A stretch of DNA of 50,605 nucleotides from Eubacteriales bacterium (GTDB lineage Bacteria; Bacillota; Clostridia; Lachnospirales; Lachnospiraceae). Positions 17,180-25,721 of the stretch are shown here, one piece after another (position 1 is the stretch's first letter; each line of letters starts with the position of its first letter). The notes beneath the pieces were generated by a model, which was not told the DNA's origin, made no database searches, and was given only the letters and a program-made list of their open reading frames with translations. The stretch is from positions 1-50,605 of the forward strand of contig JAUNSC010000026.1 in the NCBI GenBank assembly GCA_030539395.1, given 5' to 3'. The position numbers were made by a program, and so were the translations under genes.

Positions 17180-17238
17180 AGAACATTTGAAAGAGCCATT
17201 ATAAAATGTGTAAATGCAAAAGTCAGAGAAGGATTTTT

Positions 17239-18204
17239 ATGAATAAGAAAACAATTGCGGTAAGCTGTATAGGGAGCCTTTTGATAATTGCTGCCACATG
17301 TTGCGCGGCAGAGGCGGTTCAAAACGGCACGGAGCAGCAGGGTGAACATGAACCCCGTCTGTTCGGTTCCACTTACATGACAAGAAATAATCCATTTTTT
17401 GATGTGCTTCATGAGGCATTGGAGGAAGTTGTGGACGAGAACGGGGATATTTTGATCACCAGGGATCCGCTTCAGGATCAGGATAAGCAAAATGAACAGA
17501 TACTGGCAATGCTGGATGAAGGAATTGAACTGCTGTTCATCAATCCGGTAGACTGGGAAATGGTTCAGCCGGCATTGGATGCCTGCAAAGAGGCAGGAGT
17601 ACCGATCATTAATATTGACACCCGTCTGAAGGACCAGAGCGCTGTTATATCCTGCATTGAAACAGACAATTATCAGGCAGGACAGGAATGTGCCAAAGAT
17701 ATGATGAAGCGTCTGGACAGTGCCAGAATCGTGGTTTTGGACAATCCGATCCAGACATCCATTTCTGACCGTGTAAAAGGATTCGAAGATACGATTGCCG
17801 GAAATGACAATTATAAAATTGTGTACCGCCATGCGGCAGCAGGGGAACTGGAAGTGGCAGCAGAGGTTATGGCGGATTTTTTGAAGCAGGATATTGAATT
17901 TGACGTTCTTCTCGGAGGCAATGACCCTTCCGCACTGGGAGGGCTTGCCAGTCTGCAGCAGTATCGGAAAGATGAAAATGTATTGGTGTATGGTATTGAC
18001 GGTTCGCCTGATTTTAAAGCGATGCTGGATGAAGGCTATGTGACGGGGACGAGTTCGCAAAGCCCCAAGGAACTGGGACGTACGGCCGGAGAAACAGCAT
18101 ATGCGTACCTGCGTGGCGAAGAAGTGCCTGAATATCTGACTCTGCCCAGCAAGTTGATTACAAAAGAGAATCTGCATGAATACGAGATCAACGGATGGCA
18201 GTAG
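17239..18204 (+). CDS. RbsB-like sugar-binding protein, probable sensor component
   Basis: Exported sugar-binding-type protein of 321 residues from ATG 17239 (AGAAGGA upstream); a farther ATG at 17206 lacks a ribosome binding site. A signal peptide covers about residues 1-24, with CC near its end but no standard lipobox. It is clearly paralogous to the transporter's binding protein: NNPFFDVLHEALEEVV, FINPVDWEMVQPALDA, GGNDPSALGGLASL, GIDGSPDFKAMLD and the shared C-terminal NGWQ. It is immediately followed by a histidine kinase, a response regulator and another binding protein, without permease or ATPase. By analogy with Clostridium systems in which an RbsB-like protein feeds a kinase (XylFII-LytS), I infer that it presents sugar to the kinase. 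The transport role is replaced, not merely supplemented, in this operon. Confidence 0.82.
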   Translation: MNKKTIAVSCIGSLLIIAATCCAAEAVQNGTEQQGEHEPRLFGSTYMTRNNPFFDVLHEALEEVVDENGDILITRDPLQDQDKQNEQILAMLDEGIELLFINPVDWEMVQPALDACKEAGVPIINIDTRLKDQSAVISCIETDNYQAGQECAKDMMKRLDSARIVVLDNPIQTSISDRVKGFEDTIAGNDNYKIVYRHAAAGELEVAAEVMADFLKQDIEFDVLLGGNDPSALGGLASLQQYRKDENVLVYGIDGSPDFKAMLDEGYVTGTSSQSPKELGRTAGETAYAYLRGEEVPEYLTLPSKLITKENLHEYEINGWQ

Positions 18205-18219
18205 ATGCCGGAGGATAGT

Positions 18220-19521
18220 ATGAAGAACAGGAGAATCCGTTTTTTTCAGATTTGCATTTTAATGCTGAATATTTTTTCTGTCATGGCGTTGAGCCTGTTT
18301 ATTTATCAGACCACAGAGATTATAAGGCGTCATTTTGATGCCAGAGAATTCCTGCGTGGTGTTACTGCGATTCCATCAAATCCAAGAAACAATGTATGGA
18401 TATGCGGAGTATTGCTTACTGCTCTTGCCATCAGCTTTATTTTGAGGGAAACCTTCTTCAGGGCAAAGAATAAGGCTATTATGGCAAGCCTCATTATGGA
18501 TTTTACGGTTTCTATAGTGATTGTATATCTGTTGAATTTTAATTATAATGGTATTTTGATCATGGTTTTTGCTAACCTGATGGTTTATATAAAAGGAAGA
18601 AAGGCGCAGCTTGCCCTGTTGACGATGGCGATTGCCTGTTTTTTGCTGGCGGATTATAATCTGCTTTCTGTAGGTTATAATCTGTATTCTGTAAATTCCT
18701 ATATCAGTTACTACAGTGCATCCCGGCAGCAGTATCTTCTGGGAGCGTATAACATTTTGGTTTCACTTAATATCGTAGTATTTGTAATGTACTGCGTAGA
18801 CGTAATCATGACTCAGCGGGGAACGATTGACGAGGTAAACTCTTTGAATGAGCAGATGGAAAAGGTAAACGAGCAGATGCAGGAATATGCTGTAATGTCA
18901 GAAAAAATGGCCCAGACAAAAGAGAGAAACCGTCTTGCCAGAGAAATACATGACACGCTCGGACATACCCTCACAGGAATTGCAGCAGGGCTGGATGCAT
19001 GTGTTGCCACAGTGGAAGTTTCGCCTGAGGTGACAAAAAAGCAGTTGGAAGTGCTTTCTGCGGTTACACGGGATGGAATCAGGGAAGTTCGCCGGTCGGT
19101 GAGTGAGCTTCGTCCGGACGCACTGGAACGTTTTAGTCTGGACTACGCCATTACAAAAATGGTAACAGATATGAATGCCATGTCCGGAGCAAAAGTATAT
19201 TTTAACTGTCAGATTAAAAATCTGAAATTTGACGAGGATGAAGAAAATGTAATTTACAGAGTGATACAGGAAGGAATTACAAATGCCATACGGCATGGAA
19301 ATGCGAAAAGAATCTGGATCACTATGATGAAAGAGAATATGGATATTTTGCTGACGATTAAGGATGACGGAATCGGAAGCAAAGAAATAAAGAGTGGATT
19401 TGGAACAAAACATATGAAAGAGCGTATCGGGATGCTGGGAGGTACAGTGAGTTTTGATGGAAACAATGGGTTTACTGTAAATGCCAGAATACCGATCCGA
19501 TGGGGTGAGACATATGATTAA
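18220..19521 (+). CDS. DesK/NarX-like sensor histidine kinase (HisKA_3)
   Basis: Membrane kinase of 433 residues. Five or six hydrophobic segments fill about residues 8-205, with little extracytoplasmic domain. A coiled linker (NEQMEKVNEQMQEY) leads to the HisKA_3 helix AREIHDTLGHTLTGIAAGLD with phosphorylated H244. The HATPase domain has the N box ITNAIRHGNAK and G box DDGIGSK. ATG 18205 abuts the previous stop, but ATG 18220 has GGAGG five bases upstream and is preferred. Because it lacks a large sensor domain, it probably needs a partner such as the RbsB-like protein just upstream. Its stop overlaps the regulator's start by eight bases. Confidence 0.9.
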   Translation: MKNRRIRFFQICILMLNIFSVMALSLFIYQTTEIIRRHFDAREFLRGVTAIPSNPRNNVWICGVLLTALAISFILRETFFRAKNKAIMASLIMDFTVSIVIVYLLNFNYNGILIMVFANLMVYIKGRKAQLALLTMAIACFLLADYNLLSVGYNLYSVNSYISYYSASRQQYLLGAYNILVSLNIVVFVMYCVDVIMTQRGTIDEVNSLNEQMEKVNEQMQEYAVMSEKMAQTKERNRLAREIHDTLGHTLTGIAAGLDACVATVEVSPEVTKKQLEVLSAVTRDGIREVRRSVSELRPDALERFSLDYAITKMVTDMNAMSGAKVYFNCQIKNLKFDEDEENVIYRVIQEGITNAIRHGNAKRIWITMMKENMDILLTIKDDGIGSKEIKSGFGTKHMKERIGMLGGTVSFDGNNGFTVNARIPIRWGETYD

Positions 19522-20182
19522 GGTTTTGGTTGCAGATGATCAGGAACTGATCAGGCAGAGTCTGCAGATTGTGTTAGACAGTAAGCCTGATCTGGAAGTC
19601 ACTGATGTGGCGGCGAACGGTATGGAAGTGGTGCAGTGTGTGCGGAGGGAAAAACCGGATGTCATTCTAATGGATATCCGTATGCCGAAGATGGACGGTG
19701 TGCAATGTACCAAGATCATTAAAGAAAACTATCCGGAAATCAAGATCATTATCCTGACAACATTTGATGATGATGAATTTGTTTATAACGCACTGAAATT
19801 CGGAGCAAGCGGATATCTGTTAAAAGGTGTGTCCATGGATGAACTTGTAAATGCCATTACCACAGTATACAGCGGCAGAGCCATGATCAATCCGGATATT
19901 GCAGCAAAGGTAGTGCGTCTGTTTTCCCAGATGGCAAAAGCTGATTATACGATCCCTGTGGAGATGAAGGGAGAAAAGAATCTGTCGAAAACAGAATGGA
20001 ATGTGATAGCGGAAGTAGGAAAGGGCGCAAGCAACAAGGAGATTGCCGAAGCACTGCGGCTGTCTGAAGGAACGGTGCGGAATTATCTCAGCACAATATT
20101 GAATAAGCTGGGACTTCGGGACCGTACGCAGCTTGCCATCTGGGCGGTGCAGAGTAATGCAGCACAAAAAAGGTCAGAATAA
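19514..20182 (+). CDS. NarL/LuxR-type response regulator
   Basis: Response regulator of 222 residues, partner of the preceding kinase. The receiver domain has acidic D8-D9, phosphoacceptor D54 (MDIRMPKMDG), and the T/K residues in ILTTFDD and LLKG. A C-terminal LuxR-type HTH (residues about 155-215) includes GASNKEIAEALRLSEGTVRNYLSTILNKL. I start it at ATG 19514 (MIKVLV), inside the kinase stop, because a receiver domain normally begins there; an in-frame ATG at 19481 would lie deep in the kinase gene. Likely targets are its own operon and the RbsB-type transporter, whose promoter has an 18-bp palindrome. Confidence 0.93.
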   Translation: MIKVLVADDQELIRQSLQIVLDSKPDLEVTDVAANGMEVVQCVRREKPDVILMDIRMPKMDGVQCTKIIKENYPEIKIIILTTFDDDEFVYNALKFGASGYLLKGVSMDELVNAITTVYSGRAMINPDIAAKVVRLFSQMAKADYTIPVEMKGEKNLSKTEWNVIAEVGKGASNKEIAEALRLSEGTVRNYLSTILNKLGLRDRTQLAIWAVQSNAAQKRSE

Positions 20183-20226
20183 GGCTGCTAAGGACAACCA
20201 GTTATAAAAAGATACGGAGAACCGGT

Positions 20227-21543
20227 ATGAAAAAGAAAAGATACATAACGGCGGCAGTGATTTTTCTGGCGGCGGTGACGGCGGCGGGTGCTGTCACAGT
20301 CAGGAAAATAAATGGTAAGGAGACGGTATTGGAGTTTGGCATGTTTACCGGAAGCAACTGGGATGTGGCAAGTGCAAACAGTTATGTTATCATTGATAAA
20401 GCAATTGCGGCGTTTGAAGAATCTCATCCGGGGGTAAAGATTCATTATGACAGCGGAATATTAAAAGAAGATTATTCAGAATGGTGTGCCCGGAAACTGC
20501 TGGAAGGAGATCTGCCGGATGTTTTTATGGTGCTGGATACAGATTTTGGACAATATTGCTCCCTTGGGGCGATGAAGGATCTGGATGAACTGATCGCGGA
20601 AGACGGAGATTTTGATGAAAGTGCATATTTTTCGACAGCTTTAAATATCGGAAAAAATAGCGGACATCAGTATGCGCTTCCCTACGAGGTAGTGCCGACA
20701 CTGCTGTTTGTAAATAAATCGCTGCTGGCAAAAGAGAATATCGAAATGCCGAATCAGGACTGGACATGGGATGACATGTACGAGATCTGTAAAAAAGTGA
20801 CCAGGGATACGAATGGAGACGGGCTTCTCGACCAGTTTGGCACGTATAATTACAATTGGCTGAATGTGGTGAATACAAGCGGGGCAAAAGTTTTTTCTGA
20901 GGATGGAAGCCGGGTGAATTTTACCAGCAGTGAAGTATACGGTGCGCTTCGTTTCACAAAACAGATTTATGATCTGAATCAGGGACAAAAGGTTACCCAG
21001 GAAGACTATAACAACGGGAAAGTTGCGTTTATGCCCCTGACCTTTGCCGAATACCGTACTTATAAGACATATCCCTATAAAATTAAGAAGTACACAACTT
21101 TTCAGTGGGATTGTACGACTTTTCCGGCCGGGATCAATGGCGGCAATACATCAGAGGTAGATGCACTTTTGATAGGAATCAGTGACGGAACAAAGCATGA
21201 AAAGCTGGCATGGGAATTTCTGAAACAGCTCACCTACGAGGAAGAGATGCAAATGGACATTTTCCGTTATTCCCAGGGGGTGTCTGTTTTGAAGAATGTG
21301 ACAACTTCTGAAGAGGCTGCGGCAATTATCCAGGAGGATATGGATGAGGGAGAGCGCGTTATTGACAGCAGCCTGCTTGGGTCTGTTATTGAGGACGGCA
21401 TAATTGCACCGCGTTTTCAGCAGTACGACCAGGTAATAAATCTCGCGGATAATGAGTTCTCAAAAATGATGGAAGAAGATAAAAATATTGACAGCACTAC
21501 GAAAATTTTCCAGAGGACCATCAACAGTTATCTCAAGCAATAG
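20227..21543 (+). CDS. Family-1 solute-binding protein, membrane-tethered or secreted, in sensor operon
   Basis: Extracellular solute-binding protein of 438 residues with SBP_bac_1 features: AIAAFEESHPGVKIHYD, DLPDVFMV, WTWDDMYEICKK, NGGNTSEVDALLIG and KLAWEFLKQLTYEEE. The N-terminus KKKRYITAAVIFLAAVTAAGAVTV has no lipobox Cys and no strong cleavage site, so it may be a signal-anchor. Binding proteins used for uptake in Firmicutes are normally lipoproteins. It is the fourth gene of the RbsB-like/kinase/regulator operon and has no permease partner. An oligosaccharide-type binding protein alongside a monosaccharide-type one suggests a two-ligand sensor, or a binding protein that serves a transporter elsewhere. 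GGAGAACCGG precedes the start. Confidence 0.82.
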   Translation: MKKKRYITAAVIFLAAVTAAGAVTVRKINGKETVLEFGMFTGSNWDVASANSYVIIDKAIAAFEESHPGVKIHYDSGILKEDYSEWCARKLLEGDLPDVFMVLDTDFGQYCSLGAMKDLDELIAEDGDFDESAYFSTALNIGKNSGHQYALPYEVVPTLLFVNKSLLAKENIEMPNQDWTWDDMYEICKKVTRDTNGDGLLDQFGTYNYNWLNVVNTSGAKVFSEDGSRVNFTSSEVYGALRFTKQIYDLNQGQKVTQEDYNNGKVAFMPLTFAEYRTYKTYPYKIKKYTTFQWDCTTFPAGINGGNTSEVDALLIGISDGTKHEKLAWEFLKQLTYEEEMQMDIFRYSQGVSVLKNVTTSEEAAAIIQEDMDEGERVIDSSLLGSVIEDGIIAPRFQQYDQVINLADNEFSKMMEEDKNIDSTTKIFQRTINSYLKQ

Positions 21544-21594
21544 CACAAACGTGCAGGCATGGCGTGAATTCGGACGTTTGACACTTAAACCATT

Positions 21595-21607
21595 GAATTT
21601 GAAATTC
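21595..21607. repeat. 13-base palindrome upstream of livJ promoter
   Basis: GAATTT-G-AAATTC is a perfect dyad 47 bp upstream of the livJ -35 box. It could be an operator, but AT-rich dyads of this length also arise by chance. Confidence 0.25.
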
Positions 21608-21653
21608 GAATAAAAGTAATGCTTAATATCCATGAAGTATCCATAAAAAAACA

Positions 21654-21683
21654 TTGACAAAGAGTTGAGTACAGGGTTATGAT
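21654..21683 (+). promoter_or_regulatory. Promoter of the liv operon
   Basis: Perfect TTGACA (21654-21659), an 18-bp spacer and TATGAT (21678-21683). A leader of about 80 bases precedes AAGGAGGA and the start of livJ. I see no known riboswitch in it, only a possible CCCGT/ACGGG stem. Confidence 0.8.
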
Positions 21684-21772
21684 AAAATGCAAATCGGCAG
21701 AGTCCCGTATTAACGTTCAAAAGTGCGTAACAGACGGACGGGCTGATACAGTAAAAAAGGAGGATAAATTTT

Positions 21773-22921
21773 ATGAAGAAATTTAGCAAAGTGATTAGCG
21801 CAGTAACTGCAGCAGCTATGATTGCAGGTTCTATGTCTATGATGGCATCTGCTGAGGATACCTTCAAAATTGGTGGAATCGGACCGATGACAGGTGCAGC
21901 ATCAGTTTATGGTATGGCTGTTATGAACGCAGCACAGATCGCCGTTGACGAGATCAATGAGGCAGGCGGCGTAAACGGATTCCAGCTGGAGTTCAATCCG
22001 CAGGATGATGAGCATGATGCAGAAAAATCAGTAAACGCTTACAATACTCTGAAAGACTGGGGTATGCAGATGCTTCTCGGTACAGTAACGTCTGCTCCGT
22101 GTATCGCAGTTTCTGCAGAAGCAGCAAATGACAATATGTTCCTGCTGACACCGTCAGGATCTGCAGTTGACTGTATTACAGCAGGCGATAACCTGTTCCG
22201 TGTATGTTTCGCTGATCCGGATCAGGGTACTGCATCCGCAAAATATATTGGTGAAAACGGACTGGCTGAAAAAGTAGCAGCTATCTATGACAGCTCTGAT
22301 GTATATTCATCAGGTATCTATGCAACATTTAAGGCAGAGGCTGAAAATCAGCCGTTTGAAATCGTTGCTGAGAGCGCATTTACAGCTGACAGCAAGACAG
22401 ATTTCTCTGCTCAGATCCAGGCAGCTAAAGATGCCGGCGCAGAACTGGTTTATATGCCGTTCTACTACAATGAAGCATCTATCGTATTTACACAGGCAGC
22501 ATCTATGGATTATTCTCCGCTGTGGTTTGGTGTAGACGGTATGGATGGTATCCTTTCTGTAGAAGGTTTTGATACTTCTCTGGCAGAAGGCGTTATGCTT
22601 CTGACTCCGTTCTCTGCTGATGCAGAAGATGATCTGACAAAGAATTTTGTTGCAAAATATCAGGAACAGTTCGGTGAAATTCCAAACCAGTTTGCAGCAG
22701 ACGCTTACGATGGTATCTATATCATGAAAGCAGCTCTGGAACAGTGCGGTGCAACACCGGATATGGATGCATCTGCAATTTCTGATGCAATGAAAGCCGC
22801 TATGACAGAGATCACAGTTGACGGTCTGACAGGTGCCGGCATGACATGGAATGCTGAAGGTGAACCGACAAAATCCCCGAAAGCTGTTGTAATTGAAAAC
22901 GGTGCTTACAAAGGAATGTAA
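21773..22921 (+). CDS. Branched-chain amino-acid-binding protein (LivJ/LivK type)
   Basis: Extracellular binding protein of 382 residues for a HAAT-family amino-acid importer. A signal peptide ends near MMASA-ED. It has the Peripla_BP_6 features FKIGGIGPMTGAASVYG, AVDEINEAGGVNG, LGTVTSAPCIAVSAEA and LTPSGSA at the ligand-binding lobe, then YDSSDVYSSGI and FAADAYDGIYI. It is first in the livJHMGF operon, followed by a strong palindromic hairpin that should favour its expression. Codon use is highly biased, consistent with abundance. Leucine, isoleucine or valine is the usual ligand, but the family also includes other small molecules. The start is preceded by AAGGAGGA. Confidence 0.92.
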   Translation: MKKFSKVISAVTAAAMIAGSMSMMASAEDTFKIGGIGPMTGAASVYGMAVMNAAQIAVDEINEAGGVNGFQLEFNPQDDEHDAEKSVNAYNTLKDWGMQMLLGTVTSAPCIAVSAEAANDNMFLLTPSGSAVDCITAGDNLFRVCFADPDQGTASAKYIGENGLAEKVAAIYDSSDVYSSGIYATFKAEAENQPFEIVAESAFTADSKTDFSAQIQAAKDAGAELVYMPFYYNEASIVFTQAASMDYSPLWFGVDGMDGILSVEGFDTSLAEGVMLLTPFSADAEDDLTKNFVAKYQEQFGEIPNQFAADAYDGIYIMKAALEQCGATPDMDASAISDAMKAAMTEITVDGLTGAGMTWNAEGEPTKSPKAVVIENGAYKGM

Positions 22922-22937
22922 TTAATGTGTAAACCCG

Positions 22938-22968
22938 ACAGGGGGTTGCAATTGCAACCCCCTGTTTT
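22938..22968 (+). terminator. Palindromic hairpin between livJ and livH
   Basis: A 28-base perfect palindrome (22938-22965), with left arm ACAGGGGGTTGCAA, followed by only three more T residues. It is positioned as an attenuator that lets part of transcription continue into livH. Confidence 0.8.
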
Positions 22969-22995
22969 CCGCTAAAAAGAGTTATGAGGTGTATT

Positions 22996-23880
22996 ATGAG
23001 TTTTTTATCTTATCTGATTAATGGTATCAGCCTCGGTAGTGTATATGCCATAATAGCGCTTGGCTATACTATGGTTTATGGTATTGCCAAAATGTTGAAT
23101 TTTGCTCATGGTGATGTCATTATGGTGGGCGGCTACGCTGCATTTACTTTGATGATGACCTATAGCACAAATCCCCTGATCGCAGTTTTAGGGGCTATTG
23201 TGATATGTACAGTGCTGGGTATTACGATTGAAAGGGTGGCTTACAGACCGCTGCGCGGTGCTGCATCTCCGCTGGCAGTTCTGATTACGGCAATCGGTGT
23301 CAGCTACTTCCTGCAGAATGCGGTCCTTCTGATATTTGGATCTAATCCCAAGAGCTTTCAGTCTGTTGTGGGAGTACCGGATTTAAAGCTTGCAGGCGGC
23401 GCGTTGATGATCACTGGTGAAACAATCGTAACGATCATAAGCTGTATTGTTATTATGACGGTGCTGACATTATTCATTAATAAGACGAAACCGGGACAGG
23501 CTATGCTGGCAGTTTCTGAAGATAAAGGTGCGGCACAGCTGATGGGTATCAATATAAACGGAACGATCGCTCTGACTTTTGCCATTGGTTCCGGCCTTGC
23601 GGCAGTTGCAGGTGTACTGCTTTGTTCCGCATACCCGTCTCTGACACCATATACCGGTGCTATGCCGGGTATCAAGGCATTTGTTGCTGCTGTGTTCGGT
23701 GGAATCGGTTCTATCCCGGGAGCAATGGTAGGCGGCATCCTGCTTGGTGTGATTGAAATTCTGGGCAAGGCATATATTTCTTCTCAGCTGGCAGATGCAA
23801 TTGTATTCGCAGTTCTGATTGTTGTGCTTCTTGTGAAACCTACCGGACTGTTTGGCAAGATGGTTCAGGAGAAAGTGTAG
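22996..23880 (+). CDS. Branched-chain amino-acid permease LivH
   Basis: Inner-membrane permease of 294 residues with about eight hydrophobic segments. It has LivH hallmarks: LINGISLGSVYAIIALGYTMVYGI at the start, LNFAHGDVIMVGGY, and the conserved AAVFGGIGSIPGAMVGGILLG region. I start it at ATG 22996 because GAGGTG lies five bases before it; the ATG at 22984 would overlap that site. It pairs with LivM to form the channel. It ends one codon before the livM reading frame. Confidence 0.94.
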   Translation: MSFLSYLINGISLGSVYAIIALGYTMVYGIAKMLNFAHGDVIMVGGYAAFTLMMTYSTNPLIAVLGAIVICTVLGITIERVAYRPLRGAASPLAVLITAIGVSYFLQNAVLLIFGSNPKSFQSVVGVPDLKLAGGALMITGETIVTIISCIVIMTVLTLFINKTKPGQAMLAVSEDKGAAQLMGININGTIALTFAIGSGLAAVAGVLLCSAYPSLTPYTGAMPGIKAFVAAVFGGIGSIPGAMVGGILLGVIEILGKAYISSQLADAIVFAVLIVVLLVKPTGLFGKMVQEKV

Positions 23881-23889
23881 GTGACTGGG

Positions 23890-24945
23890 ATGAAGATGAA
23901 GAATAAAACATTAAAAAGCAATCTGATAACATATGGAATCGTGGTGGCTGCATTTGTGGTTGTCCAGATTCTTCTGCAGACAGGAAGCCTGTCCAGTCTG
24001 ATGAAAGGTCTGTTGATTCCGCTCTGTGTATATGTGGTTCTGGCAATTTCTCTGAACCTCGTAGTTGGTATTTCGGGTGAACTGAGTCTTGGACATGCCG
24101 GATTTATGTGTGTCGGTGCCTTTGCCAGCGCATTTTTCTCTAAATGTACGGAAGCGTCCATTACAGTGGGACCGCTGCGCTTCTGTCTGGCTATTCTGAC
24201 AGGAGCTGTATTTGCGGGGATATTTGGTATTCTTATCGGTATTCCGGTACTTCGCCTGAGAGGCGACTATCTGGCGATCGTTACCCTTGCATTTGGTGAG
24301 ATTATCAAGAACGTTATGAATATTTTCTATATCGGTGTTGACAGCAATGGATTCCATTTTTCCACAAAGGACCAGTTTTCTCTGGGAATGGAAGCGGATG
24401 GAAAGATCATCATTAACGGACCACAGGGAATTACGGGAACGCCGAAAGATTCTACGTTTTTAATCGGTGTTATTCTGATCCTGATTACATTGTTTATTGT
24501 ATTAAATCTGATCAACTCCAGAGACGGTCGTGCGATCATGTCTATCCGCGATAACCGTATAGCCGCAGAATCCATCGGTATCAATATCACAAAATATAAG
24601 CTGATGGCATTTACTGTTTCCGCAGCTCTGGCTGGTGCTGCAGGCGCCCTGTATTCACATAATCTTGCAACTCTGCAGGCTTCGAAATTTAATTTTAATA
24701 CATCTATTCTTGTACTGGTATTTGTGGTATTGGGCGGTATCGGAAATATCAGGGGATCCGTGATTGCGGCTGTTGTTCTGACAGCTCTTCCGGAAATGCT
24801 TCGTGGTCTGTCGGATTACCGTATGCTGATCTATGCGATTGTTCTGATCGTCATGATGCTGTTTAACTGGGCGCCTAAGGCTCTTGAATGGAGGGAGCGT
24901 TATTTTGGTCGTTTCTTCAAAAAGAATGCGAAGGAGGGCGAATAA
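23890..24945 (+). CDS. Branched-chain amino-acid permease LivM
   Basis: Second channel subunit, 351 residues, with about ten hydrophobic segments. It shows VLAISLNLVVGISGELSLGHAGFMCVGAF, the LRLRGDYLAIVTLAFGEI segment and the EAA-like loop SIRDNRIAAESIGINITKYKL, then VLGGIGNIRGS. The frame is open from GTG 23881, but AGGTG just upstream favours ATG 23890, and ATG 23896 is also possible. It is followed three bases later by livG, so translation is probably coupled. Confidence 0.94.
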   Translation: MKMKNKTLKSNLITYGIVVAAFVVVQILLQTGSLSSLMKGLLIPLCVYVVLAISLNLVVGISGELSLGHAGFMCVGAFASAFFSKCTEASITVGPLRFCLAILTGAVFAGIFGILIGIPVLRLRGDYLAIVTLAFGEIIKNVMNIFYIGVDSNGFHFSTKDQFSLGMEADGKIIINGPQGITGTPKDSTFLIGVILILITLFIVLNLINSRDGRAIMSIRDNRIAAESIGINITKYKLMAFTVSAALAGAAGALYSHNLATLQASKFNFNTSILVLVFVVLGGIGNIRGSVIAAVVLTALPEMLRGLSDYRMLIYAIVLIVMMLFNWAPKALEWRERYFGRFFKKNAKEGE

Positions 24946-24947
24946 AG

Positions 24948-25709
24948 ATGTCAGCTGTATTGGAAGTAAAAAATCTTGGTATTTCGTTCGGCGGCCTTCG
25001 TGCGGTAAACGAATTTAATCTGACAATTGAAAAGGGCGCTCTGTATGGGCTTATCGGTCCTAACGGCGCGGGTAAAACAACGGTATTCAATCTTCTGACA
25101 GGAGTATATAAGCCGTCAGAGGGAAGCGTACTGCTGGATGGTCAGGAGATGGTGGGAAAATCCACGATAGAAATAAATAAGGCGGGTATTGCAAGAACGT
25201 TTCAGAATATCCGTCTGTTTAAACAGATGACAGTGCTGGATAATGTAAAAGCAGGACTTCATAATCATTTTAAATATTCAACTTTCTCGGGCATTTTTCA
25301 TACGCCGGCATACAGGAAAGCGGAAAAAGAAATGGATGAGAAGGCAATGGAACTTCTGGAAGTGTTTGGCCTGGATGGAGATGCCGGGCAGCTTGCCGCA
25401 AATCTCCCCTATGGCAAACAGCGTAAGCTGGAAATTGCCAGAGCTATGGCAACTGAGCCGAAACTTCTGCTTCTGGATGAGCCGGCAGCCGGTATGAATC
25501 CAAATGAGACAAAGGAACTGATGGAGACGATTCATTTTGTGAGAGATCATTTTGAAATGACGATCCTGCTGATTGAACATGATATGAAACTGGTATCAGG
25601 AATTTGTGAAAAACTGACGGTGCTGAACTTTGGTGAAGTCCTCTGTCAGGGCGATACATCGGAAGTACTCAGCAATCCGCAGGTTATCACAGCATATCTT
25701 GGTGAGTAA
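24948..25709 (+). CDS. Branched-chain amino-acid ABC ATPase LivG
   Basis: Cytoplasmic ATPase, 253 residues. Walker A GPNGAGKTTVFNLLTG is near residue 38, the Q loop is in RTFQNIRLF, the signature is LPYGKQRKLEIARAM (the usual LivG variant of LSGGQ), and Walker B is LLLLDEPAAGMNP, with switch His in LIEHDM. A longer open frame begins at 24888 inside livM, but GGAGGG precedes ATG 24948. The E-A-A-G-M-N sequence after Walker B distinguishes LivG from LivF. It acts with LivF as a heterodimer. Confidence 0.95.
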   Translation: MSAVLEVKNLGISFGGLRAVNEFNLTIEKGALYGLIGPNGAGKTTVFNLLTGVYKPSEGSVLLDGQEMVGKSTIEINKAGIARTFQNIRLFKQMTVLDNVKAGLHNHFKYSTFSGIFHTPAYRKAEKEMDEKAMELLEVFGLDGDAGQLAANLPYGKQRKLEIARAMATEPKLLLLDEPAAGMNPNETKELMETIHFVRDHFEMTILLIEHDMKLVSGICEKLTVLNFGEVLCQGDTSEVLSNPQVITAYLGE

Positions 25710-25721
25710 GGAGAAAAATCA

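Noticed and set aside
17119-18177. Long minus-strand open frame (352 residues) opposite the RbsB-like gene
   Set aside because: It lies over a clear binding-protein gene and has no family motifs or suitable start; low-complexity antisense frame.
21684-21772. Riboswitch in the liv leader
   Set aside because: The 80-base leader has only a weak CCCGT/ACGGG pairing and no known aptamer pattern that I can recognise.
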